A DNA stretch of 6,400 nucleotides, taken from the NCBI GenBank assembly GCA_024401945.1, contig JAKSKC010000080.1, positions 1-6,400 of the forward strand. The letters are read 5' to 3'. The translations under genes were made by a program, and so were the position numbers. Below the pieces are notes generated by a model, which was not told the origin of the DNA, did not search any database, and saw only the letters and a program-made list of their open reading frames with translations. Source of the stretch: Bacteroidales bacterium (GTDB lineage: Bacteria; Bacteroidota; Bacteroidia; Bacteroidales; UBA932). Shown piece by piece: positions 1 to 6,400 of this stretch; the first letter of the stretch is position 1, and every line of letters starts with the position of its first letter.

Positions 1-655
1 TCATTGGATCGATGTACTGGCCGTCCTTGTAGACGCGCATGTTGCCGGATGCGATTTCATCTATGAGCATCACGTTGCCCTGGCGGTCGTAACCGAACTC
101 GAACTTGATGTCATACAGATCCAGGCCGCGGGTCTTGAGCTCGTCGGCCACGATGGCCGTGATGCGCTGGGTCTGCGCCTTTATGGCGTCGTACTGCTCC
201 TCAGTCATCACGCCGAGGGCCACGAGGGCGTCCTTGGTTACGAGAGGATCTCCTTTTTCGTCGTTCTTGAACGTTGTTTCCACGTATGCAGGCAGGTCAG
301 CACCCGGTTCGATGTATTCACCGTAGCGCCTTATGAAGCTGCCGACTGCCTTGAGGCGGCAGATCACCTCGAGTCCCTTTCCGAACACCTCGGCGGGAAG
401 CACCTCCATTGTGGTGTCCTTGAGGTTTGCGCTGACGAAGTGCGTCCTGATGCCGCTTGCATTGATTTTCTCGAAGAAATAAATTGACATCCTGAGGTTG
501 ACGTCACCTACACCTTCGATTGTGAGACCTACTGAATTCTCTCCCGGATCGAAGACACCGTCCTTGCCGGTGCAGTCGTCCTTGAATTTCAGGAGATAGT
601 TTCCGTTGTCAAGAGCGAAAACGTTTTTGGTTTTGCCTGTGTAAAGGAGTTCCAT
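1..655 (-). CDS. purC: Phosphoribosylaminoimidazole-succinocarboxamide synthase (SAICAR synthase), partial, C-terminus off the left edge
   Basis: This enzyme joins CAIR and aspartate with ATP to make SAICAR in cytosolic de novo purine synthesis. The visible part is 218 codons, starting [13 protein letters not shown] at 655 and still open at position 1; the family is usually about 235-300 residues, so little is missing. Recognisable elements are the N-terminal nucleotide-binding strand GKTKNVF (residues 7-13), LKFKDD (22-27), the first PurC signature around residues 95-112 ([18 protein letters not shown]), KNDEKGDP (130-137), and the second signature LYDIKFEFG (180-188) followed by [14 protein letters not shown] (197-210). 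The ATG at 655 suits the family, because GKTKN lies close to the N-terminus in all PurC proteins. It is transcribed divergently from the pyrimidine operon. No frameshift is seen. I recognise the family from these motifs and am confident of the call. Confidence 0.93.
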   Translation of the reverse strand, partial: MELLYTGKTKNVFALDNGNYLLKFKDDCTGKDGVFDPGENSVGLTIEGVGDVNLRMSIYFFEKINASGIRTHFVSANLKDTTMEVLPAEVFGKGLEVICRLKAVGSFIRRYGEYIEPGADLPAYVETTFKNDEKGDPLVTKDALVALGVMTEEQYDAIKAQTQRITAIVADELKTRGLDLYDIKFEFGYDRQGNVMLIDEIASGNMRVYKDGQYIDPM

Positions 656-677
656 ATATGAATTGAAAATTAAAGCC

Positions 678-685
678 CAAAGTTA
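678..685 (-). promoter_or_regulatory. Bacteroidota-type -7 element for purC
   Basis: Read on the minus strand, 685 to 678 is TAACTTTG, a perfect match to the Bacteroidota housekeeping sigma -7 consensus TAnnTTTG. It ends 22 nt before the purC ATG, which would leave a short 5' leader of under 20 nt. I found no TTTG at the expected 19-21 bp upstream. The nearest is the T-rich TTTTTG at 705-700, only 14 bp away, so the -33 half is weak or absent. The call rests on the -7 match and its position. Confidence 0.55.
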
Positions 686-744
686 CTATTTAAGGGCCTC
701 AAAAAGAAATTTAATTATCAACACAGTTGATGTTTATAAAAATA

Positions 745-776
745 TTTGGTGGAATCGTGCCAAAACATTAACTTTG
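745..776 (+). promoter_or_regulatory. Bacteroidota-type promoter (-33 TTTG, -7 TAACTTTG) for the pyrC-carA-carB operon
   Basis: TTTG at 745-748 and TAACTTTG at 769-776 are separated by 20 bp. This matches both consensus boxes (TTTG and TAnnTTTG) and the 19-21 bp spacing known for the Bacteroidota primary sigma factor. Transcription normally begins a few bases after the -7 box, which puts the start at about 779-784, at or just before the pyrC ATG (784). The message would be leaderless or nearly so. That leaves no room for a leader attenuator such as a PyrR-binding terminator upstream of pyrC. Confidence 0.8.
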
Positions 777-783
777 AATCCCG

Positions 784-1893
784 ATGAAAAAATTTGAAAA
801 TACACTCGGGGAACATTTCAGCGAAAGCGGGACAGACGTTATTGTTTGTCCCGCTTTCGTAGATGTCCACGTGCATCTGAGGGAGCCCGGATTCTCATAC
901 AAGGAAACCATATTTTCCGGCAGCCGCGCCGCTGCGGCGGGGGGATACCGCTGCGTCTGCGCTATGCCTAACCTGAATCCCGCCCCGGACAGCGTCGAAA
1001 ATATAGGGAAGGAACTTGACATCATCCGCCGCGACGCCTGTATCGACGTCCGTCCTTACGCCACCATCACCAAGGGCCGCAAGGGCCTTGAACCCGTCGA
1101 TATCGAATCCCTGGCGCCACTTGCCGCGGGCTTCTCCGACGACGGCAGCGGCGTGGATGACGACGGTCTGATGCAGGAGGCTATGGAACGTATTGCCGCC
1201 TGCGGCAGCATACTCGCGGCACACTGTGAGGACAAGCGCTACGGGGACACCCCCGAGAGCGAGTGGAAACAGATAGAGCGTGACATCAGGCTTTCCGAGA
1301 AGACGGGATGTCCGTACCACGTCTGCCACATCTCCACGGCATCCAGCGTCAGCCTGATAAGGGATGCCAGGAAGAGCGGAGTCAATGTCAGCTGCGAGAC
1401 CGCCCCGCATTATCTGATGCTCTGCGACAGGGATATTAAGGATGACGGAAGGTTCAGGATGAATCCTCCGCTCAGGACGTCGGCCGACAGGGAAGCCCTT
1501 CTGGAGGGTGTCCTGGACGGTACGATAGAGATTATCGCCACCGACCACGCCCCGCATTCCGCCGAGGAGAAATCCCGCGGCTATGCAGGCAGCGTAATGG
1601 GCATCGTCGGCCTTGAGACCGCATTCCCGGTGCTCTACACCGGTCTTGTGCGCAGGGGACTCATCTCCCTCGACAGGCTGATCGAACTGATGAGCATCAA
1701 CCCGGCCCGCCGTTTCAGGCTTGGGACGGAGTCGGTTTCGACGGTGAAGATCGACATCTCCAACCCATACGTGATAGACAGCGGCAGTTTCCTTTCCAAG
1801 GGACACTCCACACCTTTCGACGGGATGGAGGTATACGGGAGATGCCTTGAAACCGTGATTGACGGAAAAATAATTTACAAATATTCTATATGA
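784..1893 (+). CDS. pyrC: Dihydroorotase, type I, short CAD-like form
   Basis: This cytosolic metalloenzyme of the amidohydrolase superfamily cyclises carbamoyl-aspartate to dihydroorotate, the third step of UMP synthesis. It has 369 residues. The first signature is DVHVHLREP (27-35), giving metal ligands His29 and His31. Likely further ligands are Asp119 or Asp120 in FSDDG, where type I enzymes use Asp rather than carboxylated Lys, His147 in AHCED, His182 in VCHIS, and Asp254 in ATDHAPH. The second signature, ATDHAPHSAEEK (252-263), is complete. MNPPLR (226-231) and the C-terminal SKGHSTPFDGMEVYG segment are also typical. Most bacterial type I enzymes are about 425 residues with some 50 residues before HxH; here there are only 28. 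The start cannot be moved upstream because an in-frame TGA lies at 775-777. It is first in the operon and overlaps carA by 4 nt (ATGA). Confidence 0.93.
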   Translation: MKKFENTLGEHFSESGTDVIVCPAFVDVHVHLREPGFSYKETIFSGSRAAAAGGYRCVCAMPNLNPAPDSVENIGKELDIIRRDACIDVRPYATITKGRKGLEPVDIESLAPLAAGFSDDGSGVDDDGLMQEAMERIAACGSILAAHCEDKRYGDTPESEWKQIERDIRLSEKTGCPYHVCHISTASSVSLIRDARKSGVNVSCETAPHYLMLCDRDIKDDGRFRMNPPLRTSADREALLEGVLDGTIEIIATDHAPHSAEEKSRGYAGSVMGIVGLETAFPVLYTGLVRRGLISLDRLIELMSINPARRFRLGTESVSTVKIDISNPYVIDSGSFLSKGHSTPFDGMEVYGRCLETVIDGKIIYKYSI

Positions 1894-2966
1894 AAGCGAC
1901 AGGAAAGATGAAACTTGTCCTCGAGGACGGACGCGAGTTCACGGGCAATGCCTGCGGAGCTGCAGCCGCCGCTGTCGGGGAACTTGTTTTCAATACCTCT
2001 ATGGTGGGATATCAGGAGATTCTCTCCGATCCTTCCTACAAGGGGAAGATCGTTCTTATGACCTACCCTCCGATGGGGCAGTACGGAATCAACGACGACG
2101 ACTACGAGTCCAGGGCGGCGAGACCGGCCGCGCTCATTGTAAAGGAATGCTGCAACACCCCTTCGAACTACAGATATACCAGGACCCTCTCCGAGGAACT
2201 CGAGGAGCACGGGTTGCCTTGTGTGGAAGGGCTCGACACCAGGATGCTCACACGCATCATCAGGGACAACGGTCCTCTCAAAGCAGCTGTGGTGGATGAA
2301 TCCGTATCGAAGGAGGAGGCTCTCAGGATGATCGGGGAATGCCCGTCCGACAGCCGTCTGGCCGCCGGGGTGAGCTGCACCAAGAGATGGTTCTCGCGCA
2401 CTCCGCGCCACAGCTACGACGTGGTGGTGATCGACTGCGGTCTGAAGCACACCGTGGTGGAGGCTCTCAACAGGCGCGGCTGCAACGTGACAGTGGTTCC
2501 GTTCAACTGCCAGGCTTCCGAGATACTGGCTTTCAATCCGGACGGAGTGCTGGTGTCCAGCGGTCCGGGAGACCCTCATTCCATGACCGAGGTCATAGAA
2601 TGCGTTAAGGCCCTCAAGGGTAAGCTCCCGCTGGCAGGAACAGGTCTGGGACACAATATCATCGGTCTTTCCTACGGAGTGGACTCCGTGAAGCTCCCTT
2701 GCGGGAATTACGGAGGATCCCCGGTACGCCGCATATCTGACGGCAGGATAGTTACGGCGGAGCATTGCAACGCATACTGCTTCGACCCGGAATCCCTGAA
2801 GGGCAGTCCGCTCGAGCCGACATACACCATCATTCCCGGAGGAGGGAACGACGGTGTGCGCTGTGAGGCCGACAGGGTTATTTCGGTGCAGTTCTATCCC
2901 GAAGGAGGCCCCGGTCCCGGTGAAACCGACTTTTTCGATCAATTTATCAACCTGATGAAGAAATAA
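1890..2966 (+). CDS. carA: Carbamoyl-phosphate synthase small subunit with a degenerate, probably inactive glutaminase site
   Basis: CarA normally hydrolyses glutamine and passes ammonia to CarB. The 358-residue product has both usual domains. The N-terminal small-subunit domain (about 1-165) has FNTSMVGYQEILSDPSY, MGQYGIND and LDTRMLTR; the C-terminal class-I amidotransferase domain (about 175-358) has the SSGPGDP loop (223-229). The catalytic elements are changed. The nucleophile motif, normally GICLGHQ, reads GTGLGHN (250-256), so E. coli Cys269 is Gly252 (GGT, 2643-2645) and Gln273 is Asn256. QFHPE reads QFYPE (334-338), so His353 is Tyr336 (TAT, 2895-2897), while Glu338 is kept. The glutamine-contacting QNHGF segment reads EHCNAY (291-296). 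The frame stays aligned on both sides, so this is not a frameshift. Role inferred: a structural partner for an ammonia-using CPSase. ATG 1890 overlaps pyrC by 4 nt; ATG 1908, preceded by AGGAAAG, is an alternative start. Confidence 0.92.
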   Translation: MKATGKMKLVLEDGREFTGNACGAAAAAVGELVFNTSMVGYQEILSDPSYKGKIVLMTYPPMGQYGINDDDYESRAARPAALIVKECCNTPSNYRYTRTLSEELEEHGLPCVEGLDTRMLTRIIRDNGPLKAAVVDESVSKEEALRMIGECPSDSRLAAGVSCTKRWFSRTPRHSYDVVVIDCGLKHTVVEALNRRGCNVTVVPFNCQASEILAFNPDGVLVSSGPGDPHSMTEVIECVKALKGKLPLAGTGLGHNIIGLSYGVDSVKLPCGNYGGSPVRRISDGRIVTAEHCNAYCFDPESLKGSPLEPTYTIIPGGGNDGVRCEADRVISVQFYPEGGPGPGETDFFDQFINLMKK

Positions 2967-2969
2967 GCT

Positions 2970-5900
2970 ATGCCACGCAGAAAAGATATTAGGAAAGTGA
3001 TGGTGATAGGTTCCGGTCCTATAGTCATCGGCCAGGCCGCCGAGTTCGACTATGCCGGAACACAGGCCTGCCTTGCTCTCAAGGAAGAGGGCTATGAGGT
3101 GGTGCTGGTCAATTCAAACCCGGCTACCATTATGACCGACACGCATATCGCGGACAAGGTTTATATGGAGCCCCTCGACCTGGAGTATGTGGCCAAGATA
3201 ATACGTTACGAACGTCCTGACGCCATCGTGCCGGGACTCGGAGGACAGACTGGACTCAACCTTGCGGTAAAACTTGCAAAGAAGGGAGTGCTGGACGAGT
3301 GCCACGTCGAGATACTCGGGACTTCATTCCAGAGCATCGAGCAGGCGGAGGACCGCGAACTGTTCAAGGAGCTCTGCCTCAGTCTCGGGGAGCCCGTCAT
3401 CCCGTCAAGAATCTGCTACAGCTCGGAAGAGGCTGTCGAGACGGCGGAAAAGATAGGCTATCCTGTCGTGCTGCGCCCTGCATTCACCCTTGGAGGAACC
3501 GGCGGCGGATTCGCCAACAACGAAGCCGAACTTGTCGAGATGATGCGCAATGCGCTTGCGCTTTCACCTGTACACCAGGTCCTCATCGAGAAGAGCGTGA
3601 AAGGCTACAAGGAGATTGAGTTCGAGGTTATGCGCGACAGCAACGACACCGCCATAACCATCTGTTCGATGGAGAACGTCGACCCTGTGGGCATCCACAC
3701 CGGCGACTCCATCGTGGTGGCTCCTGTGCAGACCCTTACCGACAAGGAGTACGAGATGCTGCGCGACAGCGCCCTCAAGCTTATCAGGGCCCTCAGGATA
3801 GAGGGAGGATGCAACGTGCAGTTCGCACTCGACCCGCTGTCCAGTGCGTACTGCATCAGCGAGGTCAGCCCGCGCGTGGCGCGCTCATCCGCCCTTGCGT
3901 CCAAGGCCCGCGGTTTCCCTATCGCCAGGGTCACCGCCAAGATTGGGGTGGGACTCACCCTTGACGAGATAACCGTCGCCGGCGCACCTGCCTGCTGCGA
4001 ACCTTCCATCGACTATGTAGTCAGCAAGGTCGCGAGGTTCCCGTTCGACAAGTTCAGCGAGGCCACCAACGAGCTGGGTACCCAGATGAAGGCTACCGGC
4101 GAGGTGATGAGCATAGGAAGGACGGTTGAGGAGAGCCTCCTCAAGGCTGTCCGCTCGCTTGAGATCGGAGCATGCCACCTGCACAAGCGCAAATTCGAGC
4201 AGATGTCCGACCAGGAGATGCTCAAACATATAGTCAAGTTCCCGGACGACCACCTGTTCGCGATAGCCCAGCTCATACGCAACGGCGTGGACATCAAGCT
4301 GATATATGACGTCACCAAGATCGATATGCTCTTCCTCGAGAAGATATGCAGCATAGTCGCCACTGAGCGTGCCCTCGCGGCCTCACCTTTCGACACCGAA
4401 GTGTTCCTCGGGGCGAAGAAGAAGGGATTCAGTGACAAGTTCATAGGACAGCTCTGGGGAAAGACGGAGAAGGAGATGATAGAATGGCGCTGGGCCAGGG
4501 ACATCCGCCCGGTCTACAAATACATAGACAGCTGCGCCGCCGCCCGCAAGGCCGACGTCCCTTACTTCTACTCCACCTACGAGCAGGAGAATGAGAGCGT
4601 CGTCACCGACAGGGAGAAGATCCTTGTGCTCGGAGCCGGCCCTATCCGCATCGGTCAGGGAGTGGAGTTCGATTATTCCACCGTCCACGCCATCTGGGCC
4701 ATCCGCGAAGCCGGATACGAGGCCATTATCATAAACAACAATCCGGAGACGGTATCGACCGATTACTCCATTTCGGACAAGCTGTACTTCGAGCCGCTTA
4801 CGGTCGAGGACGTGATGAACGTCATCAGCCTTGAGAAGCCGAAAGGCGTGATAGTCACCCTCGGAGGCCAGACTGCGATCAATCTTGCAGGACCTCTGAG
4901 CGAGTTCGACGTTCCAGTAATCGGAACCCAGATACAGGCCATTGACAATGCCGAGGACCGCAAGCTCTTCGAGGCCATAATGCGCAAGACCGGCATCCCT
5001 CAGCCGGAGGCGAAGGCTGTGACCGACGTCGAGGAGGGGGTCAAGGCCGCGGCCGAGATCGGATATCCGGTGCTGGTACGCCCTTCATTCGTGCTGGGCG
5101 GCCGCGCGATGATGATAGTCGGCAACGAGGAAGCCCTCCGTCACTATCTCCACAACGCCGTTGAGATAAACGAGAATTCCCCTGTCCTCGTGGACAAGTA
5201 CATTATGGGAAGGGAGAGCGAGGTGGATGCAATCTGCGACGGGAAGAGCGTTTTCATCCCGGGTATTATGGAGCACGTGGAGCGCACCGGTATCCATTCC
5301 GGAGACTCCATCAGCGTCTACCCTTCATTCTCGCTCAGCGACAAGGTGAAGGAACGCATCATCGACTACACCTGCAGGCTCGGACTCGAGATAGGCATCG
5401 TGGGTCTTTTCAATATCCAGTTCATTGTGGACGGCAACGACGACGTCTACATCATCGAGGTCAACCCGCGTTCCTCAAGGACGGTTCCTTTCCTGTCCAA
5501 GTCAACCGGGGTGCCTATGGCGAAGATAGCCACTATGGTGATGCTGGGACATTCCCTCGAGGAGCAGGGCATACACGACGTGTATTTCCCTGAGAGGAAA
5601 CGCCATTACGTCAAGACACCGGCATTCTCGTTCGGAAAGATCAAGGGCATAGACACCTATCTCTCACCTGAAATGAAGTCCACCGGCGAGGCCATCGGTT
5701 ATGACGACACCCTCAACAGGGCCCTCTACAAGTCATTGCAGGCTTCCGGCATGAACGTGGTCAACTACGGTACCATATTCTGCACCATCGCCGATGCCGA
5801 CAAGGAGGATGCGCTTCCTCTGATCAGGCGCTTCTACAACCTCGGATTCAACATCGAGGCCACGAAGGGAACGGCAATGTTCCTCAAGAAGAACGGTATC

Positions 5901-6158
5901 AAGACCAGGAGCCTGGGCAAGATAAGCGAGGGCAGCGACGATATAATCTCAGCGCTCAGGCAGGGACACGTCAGCTACGTGATCAACACCATCGACATAA
6001 ACCAGCACAGCACGCGTCTGGACGGATATGAGATCAGGCGCGCCGCCGTGGAGAACAACGTCACCATCTTCACGGCGCTTGACACCGTGAGGGTTCTGCT
6101 CAATGTTCTTGAAGAGATAACATTCGGTATATCAACCATAAACGCTGAATATGCTTAA
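2970..6158 (+). CDS. carB: Carbamoyl-phosphate synthase large subunit
   Basis: CarB makes carbamoyl phosphate from bicarbonate, ammonia and two ATP. At 1062 residues it is full length (E. coli 1073). Domain order is a carboxyphosphate ATP-grasp half (about 1-400), an oligomerisation domain (401-545), a carbamoyl-phosphate ATP-grasp half (546-925) and a C-terminal MGS-like allosteric domain (926-1062). The halves show the expected internal duplication: [17 protein letters not shown] (14-30) against [16 protein letters not shown] (555-570), GGTGGG (175-180) against GGRAMM (710-715), and GIHTGDS (241-247) against GIHSGDS (774-780). In the second half metal ligands Gln817, Glu830 and Asn832 are present. 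In the first, Gln284 and Glu298 are present but Ser300 replaces the usual Asn, giving [10 protein letters not shown] where EVNPRVSRSS is normal. The allosteric domain keeps TKGTA (965-969), Lys984 and INT (1005-1007), so UMP-type control is plausible. It starts 3 nt after carA stops. Confidence 0.96.
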   Translation: MPRRKDIRKVMVIGSGPIVIGQAAEFDYAGTQACLALKEEGYEVVLVNSNPATIMTDTHIADKVYMEPLDLEYVAKIIRYERPDAIVPGLGGQTGLNLAVKLAKKGVLDECHVEILGTSFQSIEQAEDRELFKELCLSLGEPVIPSRICYSSEEAVETAEKIGYPVVLRPAFTLGGTGGGFANNEAELVEMMRNALALSPVHQVLIEKSVKGYKEIEFEVMRDSNDTAITICSMENVDPVGIHTGDSIVVAPVQTLTDKEYEMLRDSALKLIRALRIEGGCNVQFALDPLSSAYCISEVSPRVARSSALASKARGFPIARVTAKIGVGLTLDEITVAGAPACCEPSIDYVVSKVARFPFDKFSEATNELGTQMKATGEVMSIGRTVEESLLKAVRSLEIGACHLHKRKFEQMSDQEMLKHIVKFPDDHLFAIAQLIRNGVDIKLIYDVTKIDMLFLEKICSIVATERALAASPFDTEVFLGAKKKGFSDKFIGQLWGKTEKEMIEWRWARDIRPVYKYIDSCAAARKADVPYFYSTYEQENESVVTDREKILVLGAGPIRIGQGVEFDYSTVHAIWAIREAGYEAIIINNNPETVSTDYSISDKLYFEPLTVEDVMNVISLEKPKGVIVTLGGQTAINLAGPLSEFDVPVIGTQIQAIDNAEDRKLFEAIMRKTGIPQPEAKAVTDVEEGVKAAAEIGYPVLVRPSFVLGGRAMMIVGNEEALRHYLHNAVEINENSPVLVDKYIMGRESEVDAICDGKSVFIPGIMEHVERTGIHSGDSISVYPSFSLSDKVKERIIDYTCRLGLEIGIVGLFNIQFIVDGNDDVYIIEVNPRSSRTVPFLSKSTGVPMAKIATMVMLGHSLEEQGIHDVYFPERKRHYVKTPAFSFGKIKGIDTYLSPEMKSTGEAIGYDDTLNRALYKSLQASGMNVVNYGTIFCTIADADKEDALPLIRRFYNLGFNIEATKGTAMFLKKNGIKTRSLGKISEGSDDIISALRQGHVSYVINTIDINQHSTRLDGYEIRRAAVENNVTIFTALDTVRVLLNVLEEITFGISTINAEYA

Positions 6159-6400
6159 GGATTCCTATAGGATAGCATACAATGTTCCCATAGCCGACAG
6201 GGTATGGAGGATGAGGCTCCTCGAGGACACATCCGCCTATGAGAGGGGAGGACAGTACGCCGACGTCGCGGTCGACGGCTTCTTCCTGGTGTTGGCCTAC
6301 ATGGCCGCGAATCTCCTGCGCTTCGACCTGCAGCCTCCGCGGTGGGGCTGGCGGGTGACGGCCTGCGCAAAGAGATTGCGCACCTCGCGGGCGTTCGCAA
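6151..6400 (+). CDS. pyrK: Probable dihydroorotate dehydrogenase electron-transfer subunit (PyrK-like), N-terminal fragment
   Basis: The ATG at 6151 overlaps the last codons of carB by 8 nt, and the frame stays open to the window edge (83 codons). The first 45 or so residues ([20 protein letters not shown], then [21 protein letters not shown]) resemble the FAD-binding beta-barrel start of PyrK, which carries electrons from dihydroorotate oxidation towards NAD. The typical family pattern there is xGDTS, PGQFVNI, LDGFFLRRPIS. The expected RRPIS flavin motif does not follow: after FFL (to about 6285) the frame reads [14 protein letters not shown] and then a Trp/Arg-rich stretch unlike PyrK, in DNA of about 68% G+C. 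The gene may be frameshifted, disrupted or misassembled there, or be a divergent relative. Its place after pyrC-carAB supports a pyrimidine role. I am fairly confident of the start and the PyrK likeness, not of an intact product. Confidence 0.55.
   Translation, partial: MLKDSYRIAYNVPIADRVWRMRLLEDTSAYERGGQYADVAVDGFFLVLAYMAANLLRFDLQPPRWGWRVTACAKRLRTSRAFA

Noticed and set aside
105..326. Small plus-strand open frame inside purC
   Set aside because: It is a Ser/Arg-rich shadow of the minus-strand purC frame, which carries both PurC signatures.
656..783. A riboswitch, PyrR attenuator or terminator hairpin between purC and pyrC
   Set aside because: The region is A+T-rich with no strong inverted repeat followed by a T-run that I can see, and the promoter positions leave almost no transcribed leader.
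895..1806. Long minus-strand open frame (about 300 codons) antisense to pyrC
   Set aside because: It lies entirely opposite a clear dihydroorotase gene, its translation matches no family I recognise, and G+C-rich codon use in pyrC readily leaves such antisense frames open.
2700..2780. Cys271, Cys293 or Cys297 of CarA as a replacement nucleophile
   Set aside because: None sits at the nucleophile elbow, and the catalytic His and glutamine contacts are lost as well, so a relocated glutaminase centre is unlikely.
1875..2942. Minus-strand open frame (355 codons) antisense to carA
   Set aside because: Same reasoning: it mirrors carA almost end to end, has no recognisable motif, and no promoter or ribosome site supports it.
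2600..2966. A compensated frameshift as the cause of the altered CarA active site
   Set aside because: Conserved motifs (SSGPGDP, LGHN, TAEHCNAYCFDPESL, QFYPE, PGPGE) stay aligned in one frame throughout, so the changes are substitutions and small in-frame length differences.
2970..6158. The internal duplication of carB as a recent tandem repeat
   Set aside because: The two halves are the ancient duplicated ATP-grasp domains shared by all CarB proteins, not a new repeat.
6155..6400. Minus-strand Arg/Pro-rich open frame at the right edge
   Set aside because: Low-complexity composition typical of an antisense shadow. The plus-strand frame has a PyrK-like start and operon context. The odd sequence after 6285 leaves slight doubt.

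Overview
The window looks like a bacterial chromosome segment of moderately high G+C, most likely from the phylum Bacteroidota (probably Bacteroidales). The main evidence is a textbook Bacteroidota promoter (TTTG, 20 bp, TAACTTTG) upstream of the main operon. Weak or absent Shine-Dalgarno sequences and the protein family variants also fit. I cannot name a genus from the sequence alone.

Layout. Positions 1-655 (minus strand) hold most of purC, the purine gene for SAICAR synthase, which runs off the left edge. A 128-bp intergenic region (656-783) separates it from a divergent plus-strand pyrimidine operon. It carries a -7 box on each strand, both reading TAACTTTG. The operon is pyrC (784-1893, dihydroorotase), carA (1890-2966, carbamoyl-phosphate synthase small subunit), carB (2970-6158, large subunit) and the start of a fourth gene (6151 to the right edge). 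The N-terminus of that gene resembles PyrK, the electron-transfer subunit of dihydroorotate dehydrogenase. The junctions are a 4-nt overlap, a 3-nt gap and an 8-nt overlap, so the genes are almost certainly co-transcribed and translationally coupled. Together they would supply carbamoyl phosphate (CarAB), dihydroorotate (PyrC) and electron transfer for orotate formation (PyrK-like), steps of de novo UMP synthesis. The aspartate transcarbamoylase, the DHODH catalytic subunit and the last two steps must lie elsewhere.

The most notable observation is in carA. The frame is intact and well conserved, but the class-I glutamine amidotransferase active site is gone. The nucleophilic cysteine (E. coli Cys269) is Gly252, the catalytic histidine (His353) is Tyr336, and the glutamine-binding Gln273 and Asn-His-Gly-Phe segments are also changed. 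This predicts a CarA that cannot hydrolyse glutamine, so the complex would use free ammonia, in parallel to animal CPS I. In addition, CarB has Ser300 where the first ATP-grasp site normally has a metal-binding Asn (E. coli Asn301), while the second site is intact. Smaller points are a near-leaderless pyrC transcript, a CAD-like short dihydroorotase, and the sudden loss of PyrK-like sequence after about position 6285.
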